Of a stretch of DNA of 56,004 nucleotides, positions 43,592 to 51,468 are shown in pieces; the first letter of the stretch is position 1, and the number at the start of each line of letters is the position of its first letter. The stretch is from positions 1 through 56,004 of the forward strand of contig NZ_CALXYQ010000016.1 of assembly GCF_944393015.1 (NCBI RefSeq), written 5' to 3'. Under the pieces are notes generated by a model, which saw nothing but the letters and a program-made list of their open reading frames with translations, did not search any database and was not told where the DNA came from. The position numbers and the translations under genes were made by a program. This DNA comes from an uncultured Brachyspira sp. (GTDB lineage Bacteria > Spirochaetota > Brachyspiria > Brachyspirales > Brachyspiraceae).

Positions 43592-44527
43592 TTATTCCAA
43601 AAATATATCTATTCTTTTTGTTACTTTATCAAAATTAGTACCGTCATTAACCGTTTCCTCGCTCTCCAAAGCAAACATAGCCATAACAGCAGCAAACTTC
43701 ACTTTATAATCCAAATCATAATCATGAAATATAGAATATACAATTCCAGCCATAAAAGCATCACCTGCCCCTGTAGCATTTACAATATTAACCTTTGGAG
43801 CTTTAAGATAATATGCTTCATTAATATTATTATAAGTACCGTAACATATACCTAAAGCCCCGAATGTTATATAAATTTCTTTGACGCCTTTTTCTAAAAA
43901 TATTTTTACAGCCTCTTTTCCTTCTTCTATAGTATTTATATCTCTGTCAATAAGAAAAGATGCTTCATTAGAATTAAGCTTCAAAGCATAAATATGTTTT
44001 TCTAATCCTTTTATATGTTCTGATTTTTTTATTGAAACGGCATCGGTAAGAAGTTTTTTATTTGGAAAGTTTTTTATAATGTATTCAAATATATCTCTAT
44101 TCATAACGGCATCCATAGTTATGAACTCAGCATTTTCTATAATATCTTTTATACTCTCTAAATACTCGATATTTATATTCTTATCTAAAGTATCCATATC
44201 AGACATAGCTATTTCCATATCTCTGTCATTATTCATAATAGCTATATATGAAGTGCTGCTTCCATTCCTTACTATATAAGAAACATCAACACCTAATGAT
44301 TTTATATTATTGAAAAGTATATCACCGAAAATATCATTTCCTATAGAAGTAATAAATTTTATATTTTTCAATCCTATATTCGATAAGTTATTAATGATAT
44401 TTCTTTCTACTCCGCCTGTACAGACTTTTATTTTTCCCGGATTGGATTCTTTTAAAAGTATTCTGCTTTTTGAAAATCCTTGTATATCTATATTTGAGCC
44501 GCCAATAGATACTATATAATTTTTCAT
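43592..44527 (-). CDS. psuK: PfkB-family kinase, probable pseudouridine kinase
   Basis: 311 residues, ribokinase fold: the N-terminal IGGSNIDIQGFS, GGVERNIINNLSNIG, and the C-terminal PfkB signature NATGAGDAFMAGIVY with the catalytic aspartate. Pseudouridine as substrate is inferred from its place directly upstream of psuG. It phosphorylates the nucleoside at the 5' position. Confidence 0.88.
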   Translation of the reverse strand: MKNYIVSIGGSNIDIQGFSKSRILLKESNPGKIKVCTGGVERNIINNLSNIGLKNIKFITSIGNDIFGDILFNNIKSLGVDVSYIVRNGSSTSYIAIMNNDRDMEIAMSDMDTLDKNINIEYLESIKDIIENAEFITMDAVMNRDIFEYIIKNFPNKKLLTDAVSIKKSEHIKGLEKHIYALKLNSNEASFLIDRDINTIEEGKEAVKIFLEKGVKEIYITFGALGICYGTYNNINEAYYLKAPKVNIVNATGAGDAFMAGIVYSIFHDYDLDYKVKFAAVMAMFALESEETVNDGTNFDKVTKRIDIFLE

Positions 44528-44589
44528 TTAATGCCTTTTATATAATAATTATAATAACTATAAACAAAAAAACTAAAAAAAATTAAAAA

Positions 44590-45195
44590 TTAATTCATTT
44601 CGACTCTGTCTAAAATACTTCTAGCTAAAGACCTTGAATCTGCATTTTCTATATCGCTTGCTAAAGATATTCCATAAGTGATGCGTGTTACTTTACCGCT
44701 AAAATTATTTTCTTTTAATGTTTTATAAATATATGATGCAGTTGTATCAGCTTCTAAAGATGCACTGAATGCTATCATTATTTCTTCTATATTATTTTTA
44801 TTAACTCTTTCTATAAGTTCTCTTATTCTTATGTCGCTTATACCAATGCCTTTAAGAGGAGATATAAGCCCTCCTAATATATGATAAACTCCATTATATT
44901 CTTCTGTTTTTTCTATAGCAAGCATATCCGGATAAGATTCTACAATACATATTTTATTATGCTCTCTCTTATCATTACTGCATATATCACAAATATCATT
45001 ATCACTCAAACTATAGCATATATTGCATAACTTAATATTTTCATGCAAAGAAGATAAAACCTCTGAAAATTCTTTTAAATATTCATCATCACAGTCAAAT
45101 AAATACAAGGCAAGCCTCATAGCTGTCCTTGTACCTATGCCTGGAAGTCTTGATATAATCTGTGTAAGTTTATCTAAGGATTGTATATTATTCAA
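44590..45195 (-). CDS. recR: Recombination mediator RecR
   Basis: 201 residues. Helix-hairpin-helix segment LTQIISRLPGIGTRTAMRLAL at 10-30, a C4 zinc finger CNICYSLSDNDICDIC at about 57-72, a TOPRIM domain starting ICIVESYPDMLAIE, and the C-terminal Walker-B-like region. It loads RecA at gaps with RecO and RecF. It starts 5 bases after the ybaB stop, the usual ybaB-recR pair. Confidence 0.96.
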   Translation of the reverse strand: MNNIQSLDKLTQIISRLPGIGTRTAMRLALYLFDCDDEYLKEFSEVLSSLHENIKLCNICYSLSDNDICDICSNDKREHNKICIVESYPDMLAIEKTEEYNGVYHILGGLISPLKGIGISDIRIRELIERVNKNNIEEIMIAFSASLEADTTASYIYKTLKENNFSGKVTRITYGISLASDIENADSRSLARSILDRVEMN

Positions 45196-45200
45196 AATGA

Positions 45201-45635
45201 TTATTCCTTTTTATTATCATCATCATTTTTATTATTCATGTTATTCATCATATCATTCATCTTTGATATCATATCTGGAGTTATAGAATCTAAAGAAATA
45301 TTTATTTTGCCGTCTTTATACTCTACGGAAGTCATTTTGCTTATATCATTAAACATCTGATTCATATCTTTAAAATTCATATTAAACAAATTAGGCTGTG
45401 GTTTAGCCTGTTCTCTTTCATTATCAGAATCTTCTTCCTCTAATTTTTTTCTTAACTCATTTACTTTTGAAACAGCTTCATTAATGCTTGAGCTTATCAT
45501 TTCTTCTAATAATTCTTTCTGATCCTTTGCTAAAAGACTTTCATCTATACTAAAACTAGTTATATTATACGATTTATTCATAGTCAAAGATACTAAATTA
45601 CCTGCTGAACTGTATTTTATACTATTTTCACTCAT
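45201..45635 (-). CDS. YbaB/EbfC-family nucleoid-associated protein
   Basis: 144 residues; the YbaB family is usually about 105. The core is present: YSSAGNLVSLTMNKSYNITSFSIDESLL, then LLEEMISSSINEAVSKVNEL. A Glu/Asp-rich insertion and a second DNA-binding-like tail with KMNDMMNNMNNKNDDDNKKE (Met/Asn/Asp) extend it. EbfC is a DNA-binding nucleoid protein in spirochaetes. It shares a transcript with recR. Confidence 0.85.
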   Translation of the reverse strand: MSENSIKYSSAGNLVSLTMNKSYNITSFSIDESLLAKDQKELLEEMISSSINEAVSKVNELRKKLEEEDSDNEREQAKPQPNLFNMNFKDMNQMFNDISKMTSVEYKDGKINISLDSITPDMISKMNDMMNNMNNKNDDDNKKE

Positions 45636-45716
45636 AATTTTATACTCCTCTTTATTAATATGATATAATATATATTCTTTTTAATAATTTATCAACAATA
45701 ATAAAACTGTATAAAT

Positions 45717-45745
45717 TTGACTTTTTTATTCTAAGAATATAACAT
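45717..45745 (+). promoter_or_regulatory. Promoter of the CsgG-barrel gene
   Basis: TTGACT (45717-45722), 17 bases, TAACAT (45740-45745); TATAAC two bases upstream is an alternative -10. No ribosome site is seen before the ATG at 45785. Confidence 0.5.
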
Positions 45746-45784
45746 ATACTAGGTTAATGAAAATTGAAATAAAACTATATAATA

Positions 45785-47254
45785 ATGTTTATAAGAAAAA
45801 TTGTATTTTTAATATTGATATTTCCATCTCTATTGCTATCTCAGCAAATAAAAAAAGAAATAGGCGAAACTTACGAAAAGGAAAATATAGCTGTCTTCGA
45901 AATACAAGGTACATCATCTGGATATGGTGAAGAGGTAGGTGCTAAAATGACAGCATTAATAGAAAATTCATTAACAAGAATGAATAGATTTAATATAGTA
46001 GATAGGAAAAATTTAGATAAATATTTAAAAGAAATGGAACTTCAATTAACTGGTATCACAGAAAAACAAGTAATTGAAGTTGGTAAAATATACGGATATT
46101 CAAAAGCAGTAACAGGTAAAATAGTGGCCGCTAATGTTGCAGTAGAATATAATGATGACGGCAGTTTTAGTTTATATTCTACAGTTGATATGGTACTTCA
46201 AATAGTTGATGTAGAAACTACTAAAATACTTTACTCTTCAAAATTACAAGGTTCTGCTTATTACAGTACTAGTACATACCCTTCTTATTCTTTAAGAGAA
46301 AGTCTTATTGATAATGCCTGCAATAATTTGGCATACAAAGTAGAAAGTAAAATGAAAAGCATATTCAAAATAACATTAACTATAGCTGATGTAGACGGCG
46401 GAAATGTAATACTTCTTGCTGGTAAAAATCATGGAGTAAGTTCAAAAACTAGATTTAAAGTTTATTCCAAAAAAGAAGATATAATACTGCCTTCTGGAAA
46501 TGTAATAAGCGGAGGATATAACTATAAAGGTACTTTAAGAATAAAAGAACTTAATAATGAATATTCAATAGCAAAAATATCAAGAGGAAATAATATATTG
46601 CCGGGAGATATTGCTAGAGAAACAGTTATAGGTGATTTCGGATTCGGAATATTCTTAAATTATGCTTCTTATAACATACAGGCTACAGAAAAAATATATC
46701 AAAGCAGTTATAACCCAAATGCAGGAAAAATAAAAATATCATTAAAGAAAAATGAATATGCTTTGGGTCTGCATCTTAAAATGGGATATAATGGTGTATT
46801 ATTTTCACCAAATTTAAGTATAGGTATATTATTCGGAGACTTTTTAAAATCAAGTTATGCTGTAGACACTAGATTTAATTTCGATATTAATATAAATTTA
46901 TATCAGGAAGTTTTGAGATTTGTAATTGCTCCTTATATAGGTATGGGAATATCGTTTACAACTATAGGAGAAGTAATTGGAGGAAATTACTATACTGACA
47001 GCTACAGCTATTTAAAAAGCGGATCTAAAATAGATTCAAGAGATATTATGTTTGGCATAGGAGCTATAGCTTCTTTACAGTATAATGTTACAGATACTAT
47101 AGGATTAAATTTAGGAGTTGGATATAGATTTTACACTAATCCTATTAATTTAGGCGTTTTCAGTGATGGTCATGAGGTTTCTTTACCGGAAAAGATTAAA
47201 ACTGTTAATCTTACAGGATTAGAATTTACATTTGGAGCGTTTTTTATACTATAA
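45785..47254 (+). CDS. CsgG-like domain fused to an outer-membrane barrel
   Basis: 489 residues. Signal peptide (MFIRKIVFLILIFPSLLLSQ), then a CsgG/LpoB-type domain at about 35-195 (NIAVFEIQGTSSGYGEEVGAKMTALIENSL, GKIYGYSKAVTGKIV). Next comes a short beta domain at about 200-285 like FlgT-C (GKNHGVSSKTRFKVYSKKE). The last 200 residues are aromatic/glycine beta-strands with an aromatic end (LEFTFGAFFIL), as in outer-membrane barrels. This order is unusual: CsgG proteins are normally lipoproteins without a barrel. The stop overlaps the next start by one base. Confidence 0.75.
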   Translation: MFIRKIVFLILIFPSLLLSQQIKKEIGETYEKENIAVFEIQGTSSGYGEEVGAKMTALIENSLTRMNRFNIVDRKNLDKYLKEMELQLTGITEKQVIEVGKIYGYSKAVTGKIVAANVAVEYNDDGSFSLYSTVDMVLQIVDVETTKILYSSKLQGSAYYSTSTYPSYSLRESLIDNACNNLAYKVESKMKSIFKITLTIADVDGGNVILLAGKNHGVSSKTRFKVYSKKEDIILPSGNVISGGYNYKGTLRIKELNNEYSIAKISRGNNILPGDIARETVIGDFGFGIFLNYASYNIQATEKIYQSSYNPNAGKIKISLKKNEYALGLHLKMGYNGVLFSPNLSIGILFGDFLKSSYAVDTRFNFDININLYQEVLRFVIAPYIGMGISFTTIGEVIGGNYYTDSYSYLKSGSKIDSRDIMFGIGAIASLQYNVTDTIGLNLGVGYRFYTNPINLGVFSDGHEVSLPEKIKTVNLTGLEFTFGAFFIL

Positions 47255-47856
47255 TGAGTACTAAAATTATATTAATACTATTTATCATATCAAATACATT
47301 TTTTGGTGCCTTTTATTTTTCTGATATAGCTAAGGAATACGGAACTAATGAAAATAATAATGCAGTGAAAAAAACTGTAACTGAAACAAATGAACAATTA
47401 AAAACTGAATATAATATTGATACTAACAGTGTAGGCTCATTCTTTAGTATGGAAGGTACAAATATTATAAATCAAAATGGAGTTGTAAGTTCACCTGTTA
47501 TATTGGAAGATACTTATAAAAGCAATCCTTTTAGATATACCGAAGTAACATTTATTTTAACTGCATTTTTCTCATATACTTATGCTACTTATGCAATAAT
47601 GTTACTATCATCTATAGAAAACTCCAATGTTATTACTTCAACTACAGGAAGAAAAAGATATAAAGATTTATGGGTATCAACTTTGCTATTTGAAATAACA
47701 GCTGGATTATTCTGCGGAGCTGCGGTAGCTTATGACAGCTATCAAAGGGTTTATGGTAATAAAAAGAATGACGGATTCAGCTTTAGTTTTGTGCCATTTT
47801 ATGAGCCAATAAATAAAGATGCTGGATTTCTATTTTCTTTGAATCACCCTCTCTAA
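47254..47856 (+). CDS. Hypothetical membrane protein paired with the CsgG-barrel protein
   Basis: 200 residues: an N-terminal signal or anchor, a polar region of about 70 residues, then two hydrophobic segments (FILTAFFSYTYATYAIMLL and LLFEITAGLFCGAAVAY). It ends in an aromatic segment. No family recognised. The 1-base overlap (TAATG) makes it strictly coupled to the upstream gene, so the two probably work together at the envelope. Confidence 0.7.
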   Translation: MSTKIILILFIISNTFFGAFYFSDIAKEYGTNENNNAVKKTVTETNEQLKTEYNIDTNSVGSFFSMEGTNIINQNGVVSSPVILEDTYKSNPFRYTEVTFILTAFFSYTYATYAIMLLSSIENSNVITSTTGRKRYKDLWVSTLLFEITAGLFCGAAVAYDSYQRVYGNKKNDGFSFSFVPFYEPINKDAGFLFSLNHPL

Positions 47857-47995
47857 CAAATAAAATAAACCATTAATTATTTTTTCATACATATAAATAT
47901 TATAGTAAATTTGTATTGTATACTTAATTTAAATAAAAAATTATGATAGAATACATAAATTTATACCTTAAGCTTATTATAATATTGATATAAAC

Positions 47996-48487
47996 TTAAC
48001 CTCTGGAAGTAATTATTTTTTTCTTTTTCAATTTTGGAAGTAAATTTTTGTTTATAAGAAGTAAATATGTTATAAAACATAGAGCTATCATTGAAGCTAA
48101 TATTAAAGCACCCCTGATATTAATATAATTATCATTTTCTTTTATATCTGATGATATTGATGCCTCTCCAGCACTTTTTGTTTCATCTTCATTTTTAATA
48201 ATCTTTATAATCTTTTCGTTTTTAGTATCATCTAAATAACCGAATGTTTTAGCATAAGATAATATATATTCTTTATCAGTTTTTAACCTTTCTATATTAT
48301 TTGATATCTGAATTTTTCTTCTATTTAATTCTTCAACTTTCTTTTTTTTAGTTTCTATAATAACTTTTTTAGCATCTAATGTAAGAAACCCTTTAGGGCT
48401 GAATACAAATAAATATACCATAAAAGCTATTCCAACTAATATGATACCATAGAATATTTTAGAGCTGATTCTCACATTGAAATACAT
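47996..48487 (-). CDS. FtsB/DivIC-like septum protein with extra C-terminal helix
   Basis: 163 residues: a short cytoplasmic start, one helix (FYGIILVGIAFMVYLFVF), a coiled coil of about 45 residues (IIETKKKKVEELNRRKIQISNNIERL), then YILSYAKTFGYLDDTKNEKIIKI, which matches the DivIC/FtsB end (YxxxxARexxGxxxxgE). A second helix near the C-terminus is not normal for this family. Assignment is by pattern only. The 139 bases to the convergent upstream gene hold no clear terminator. Confidence 0.55.
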   Translation of the reverse strand: MYFNVRISSKIFYGIILVGIAFMVYLFVFSPKGFLTLDAKKVIIETKKKKVEELNRRKIQISNNIERLKTDKEYILSYAKTFGYLDDTKNEKIIKIIKNEDETKSAGEASISSDIKENDNYINIRGALILASMIALCFITYLLLINKNLLPKLKKKKIITSRG

Positions 48488-48582
48488 AAAATTATTAACC
48501 TTATAAAATATACAACTTATTATCGGAAGTAATTTATTAAAGTTAATACTATTACATATAAATATTAAACCTACATATATAT

Positions 48583-50100
48583 TTATATAGTGTTTTTAAT
48601 ATTTAAAATACTATAATTATCTACTATTTTTATATTCCATAAACTATTTACTACATTCTTGATAAAATTTCTATTATGGCTTACTATTATCAAAGCACAA
48701 TTAAAAGAAATTAAAGCCTCTTTCAAACGCTCTATTGAGTCTATATCCAGATGATTCGTAGGCTCATCTAACATTATAATATAAGGCTTTTTTATAACCG
48801 CCATTCCAAGCATTATTTTACGCATCTCACCCGGACTATGATTCAATGAATTAATAACAGATTTAGCATTGCTTCCAAGCCTATTTACAAAACTCATTAA
48901 AAAACCTAATGATTCATGATCCAATGCCTTTATATTATTAAAAGTATTATTCCAACTTTCTCTATCTATATCCTGAGGAATATATATTATCTTTTCTCTA
49001 TCTATAGAATTATTATGCATTGTTTCAATTATATAATTTAATAAACTGGTTTTACCTGCTCCGTTTACACCTTCAATTCCTATTCTGCTGTCTTTTTTTA
49101 CTATAAGTTCGGGATGTCTTAAAACTATACTATTTATTTTTGTTTCTCCTGCCTCTAAATAAAATAAAAACTTACCTTTATATCTTTCTCCAATAAACTC
49201 CATATCCATAACTTCTCTTTTCTTAGTATAAAGAGATTCCATTTCTATTACAGTATTATTGTATAAACTTTTGGCCTGCTTAGCCTTAGTTGCAAGTCTT
49301 GAATCTTTACCTGTAAGTCTTGCAGCATCAATTTTTCCCTTAGCATCATGATCTTTTTTATCTATATGTCTTTTACTTCCGCATTTGCTTTTTTTAGCAT
49401 CCGATTCATTTTGTAGTTTTTTGTATCTATTTTCTAATATTTTAGCTTTCTTCCTGCTTTCCTCATATAAACTAAAATTATAATCTTCTTCATCTTTTTC
49501 ATATCCTCTGCATTGAGTGTAATTACCTATTCTTATCTTGCAATTTCCATTTCTTATAAATATACATTTTTCTACTAACTCATCAAGAAAATCAATATCA
49601 TGGCTTATAATTATAACTATACAATCGAGTCTTTTTATTACATTAATAAGTATATCTTTGCATTCTATATCAATATGATTCGTAGGCTCATCTAATACCA
49701 ATATATCAGGATTAGAGTATAAAGCAGAAGCTATTTGTAATCTTTTTCTCTCTCCGAAACTAAGAGTATCAAATCTATATAAATAATTATAATCTATTTT
49801 AAATATAGAAGTTAAATATCCTGAGTATGAACTATCATCATAAAATAAATTTTCAGCATTATCAGGTAAATTAATACACTCCTGATCGCAGTAAGCAGTT
49901 ATAATATTTTTATTTGAATATTCTATGCTTCCTGAATTAGGCTTTAATATTCCTGTTATAAGTTTAGCTAACGTGGTTTTACCGCATCCATTTTCACCTA
50001 CTATTGCAGTGCATGAATTATCTATATGAAAAGAAACATCATTTAATATATTATCAGAACTATCATAAGAAAAAGAAACTTTATTGAATTTTATAAACAT
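48583..50100 (-). CDS. ABC-F ribosome-protection-type ATPase (Tva/Lsa/Vga-like)
   Basis: 505 residues, two ABC domains in one chain and no membrane helix. First site GENGCGKTT with signature LSFGERKR and LVLDEPTNHID; second GVNGAGKTS with SPGEMRK and IMLDEPTNHLD. A charged helical linker of about 80 residues lies between. This layout and length fit antibiotic-resistance ABC-F proteins that displace pleuromutilins, lincosamides or streptogramins from the ribosome. A pleuromutilin-linked ABC-F, Tva(A), is known in Brachyspira; whether this is that gene cannot be said by eye. A strong promoter lies about 70 bases upstream. Confidence 0.85.
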   Translation of the reverse strand: MFIKFNKVSFSYDSSDNILNDVSFHIDNSCTAIVGENGCGKTTLAKLITGILKPNSGSIEYSNKNIITAYCDQECINLPDNAENLFYDDSSYSGYLTSIFKIDYNYLYRFDTLSFGERKRLQIASALYSNPDILVLDEPTNHIDIECKDILINVIKRLDCIVIIISHDIDFLDELVEKCIFIRNGNCKIRIGNYTQCRGYEKDEEDYNFSLYEESRKKAKILENRYKKLQNESDAKKSKCGSKRHIDKKDHDAKGKIDAARLTGKDSRLATKAKQAKSLYNNTVIEMESLYTKKREVMDMEFIGERYKGKFLFYLEAGETKINSIVLRHPELIVKKDSRIGIEGVNGAGKTSLLNYIIETMHNNSIDREKIIYIPQDIDRESWNNTFNNIKALDHESLGFLMSFVNRLGSNAKSVINSLNHSPGEMRKIMLGMAVIKKPYIIMLDEPTNHLDIDSIERLKEALISFNCALIIVSHNRNFIKNVVNSLWNIKIVDNYSILNIKNTI

Positions 50101-50179
50101 ATATAAACCTCTTAAAAAATAATTAATTTAGTGAGAACACTTTTTGATTTTTGGTTAATATAATTTATCACATATTTGT

Positions 50180-50207
50180 ATTATATTGCTGTTATAAAAA
50201 ATGTCAA
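50180..50207 (-). promoter_or_regulatory. ABC-F gene promoter
   Basis: On the minus strand, consensus TTGACA (50202-50207), 16 bases, and TATAAT (50180-50185). It directly follows the SDR terminator. Confidence 0.75.
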
Positions 50208-50210
50208 TAA

Positions 50211-50240
50211 AAAAGACATGCCAAAACAGCATGCCTTTTT
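50211..50240 (-). terminator. Terminator of the SDR gene
   Basis: A stem GCATGCCTTTT/AAAAGACATGC (50229-50239 with 50211-50221, one mismatch) with a 7-base loop, followed on the minus strand by a T-run. Confidence 0.75.
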
Positions 50241-50275
50241 CGTTTTTTACATAATAAATAATTATTGAAAATTAA

Positions 50276-51085
50276 TTAACCTTTCTTTCCACCCATATCC
50301 ATATACTGACTGTACATAGGTGAAGGAAGCCCGAAACCTCCAGCTACAGGCATAGTTTCACCTGTTATAAATGAAGAATTATCACTTGCAAAGAATAATA
50401 CTGCATTAGCTATATCTTCAGCAGCTGCCGCTCTGTTTAACGGTACATTCTTCAAAAATGATTTTAGAAACTCTTCTGACATACTCTCCATTGCCCCATC
50501 TGTTGCTACAAATCCGGGTAACACAGCATTGCATCTTATATTATTTCTAGCATACTGCACTGCTATATTTTTTGTAAGGAAATTTATTGCTGATTTTGAT
50601 ATACCATAAGCTAGTCTTGACATATCAGGAAAAATACCGCCTACAGATGATATATTTATGATGCTTCCGCCTCCTGTTTTAATCATTTGTTTAACAGCTG
50701 CCTTTGAAGGAAGATAAACACTCTTTAGGTTTTCATTAACTATTTTAAAAAAGGCTTCAGTGTCACCATTAACTAAGTCAAAATCTTTACTAGTATCAGT
50801 AGTACCGAAATTATTTACAAGTATATCTATTCTATTTTCTTTTTTTATAACATCTTCAATCATAGAAGTAAATGTTTCTTCTTTTGTAGCATCAAAATAT
50901 ACAACATCAGCTTCGCCTCCGTTTTTTATTATCTCATTTGCCACTTCTTTTCCGGCATCAAGTCTTCTTACAGCTAAATAAACTTTCGCACCATTTTCTG
51001 CAAGTTTCTTTGAGCATGCTAAGCCTATACCTCTTGTAGATGATGTTACCAATGCTATTTTTTTATCTAAAAGTTTCATAACCAT
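50276..51085 (-). CDS. Short-chain dehydrogenase (7-alpha-hydroxysteroid-dehydrogenase-like)
   Basis: 269 residues, Rossmann fold. Cofactor motif TSSTRGIG (TGxxxGxG type), NNFG, catalytic serine in NISSVGG, YGISK as the YxxxK pair, and IRCNAVLPGFVATDG. The C-terminal tail PSPMYSQYMDMGGKKG is like that of clostridial bile-acid 7-alpha-hydroxysteroid dehydrogenases. A gut anaerobe could use it on bile acids; the substrate is not proved. AAGGAG precedes ATG. Its promoter may be in the end of repeat copy C. Confidence 0.85.
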   Translation of the reverse strand: MVMKLLDKKIALVTSSTRGIGLACSKKLAENGAKVYLAVRRLDAGKEVANEIIKNGGEADVVYFDATKEETFTSMIEDVIKKENRIDILVNNFGTTDTSKDFDLVNGDTEAFFKIVNENLKSVYLPSKAAVKQMIKTGGGSIINISSVGGIFPDMSRLAYGISKSAINFLTKNIAVQYARNNIRCNAVLPGFVATDGAMESMSEEFLKSFLKNVPLNRAAAAEDIANAVLFFASDNSSFITGETMPVAGGFGLPSPMYSQYMDMGGKKG

Positions 51086-51156
51086 ATATCTCCTTTATAT
51101 TTTATTATTACATTAAATTTAATAAATATTTTTATAATGAATATAACTATTTTAAA

Positions 51157-51468
51157 TATAACTAAACAATTACATTTTATTAATTTATATATTTTGTAAA
51201 TGTATTATCAACTTTTTCCCGCCGCATACGCTCTGCGGACTTCGTCAAAGTTGCTGCCGCAGGCACGCTTTGCGAAAGTGCAAGTATAAAATTAGTATTA
51301 AATCATACTAAAATTGTCTTATATGTAAGATAACCTATTAAATAAAATCCTATATGTAGCCTTTTTGCTTCTTTGTGGCAACAAAAGAAGTGGGGTGCGG
51401 GGCAAAGCCCTGCAAATATTTTAAATTTAAAAAATTTATTTTTAACAAAAAATATTTGTTTAGGTATA
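51157..51468 (-). repeat. Dispersed structured repeat, copy C, with terminal inverted repeats
   Basis: A 312-bp element on the minus strand. Its ends (51157-51183 and 51442-51468) are inverted repeats identical at 22 of 27 positions. It carries the TGCAGGGC/GCCCCGCA and CTTCTTTTGT/ACAAAGAAG stems, the TTAGTAT palindrome, a GC-rich part and GGCGGGAAAAAG. Each end read outward gives a -35/-10-like pair with 17 bases: TTAACA-TATATA (51442-51470) and TTAATA-TATATT (51183-51155). Between the SDR start and the MATE stop (51086-51459) there is nothing else of note. Confidence 0.82.
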
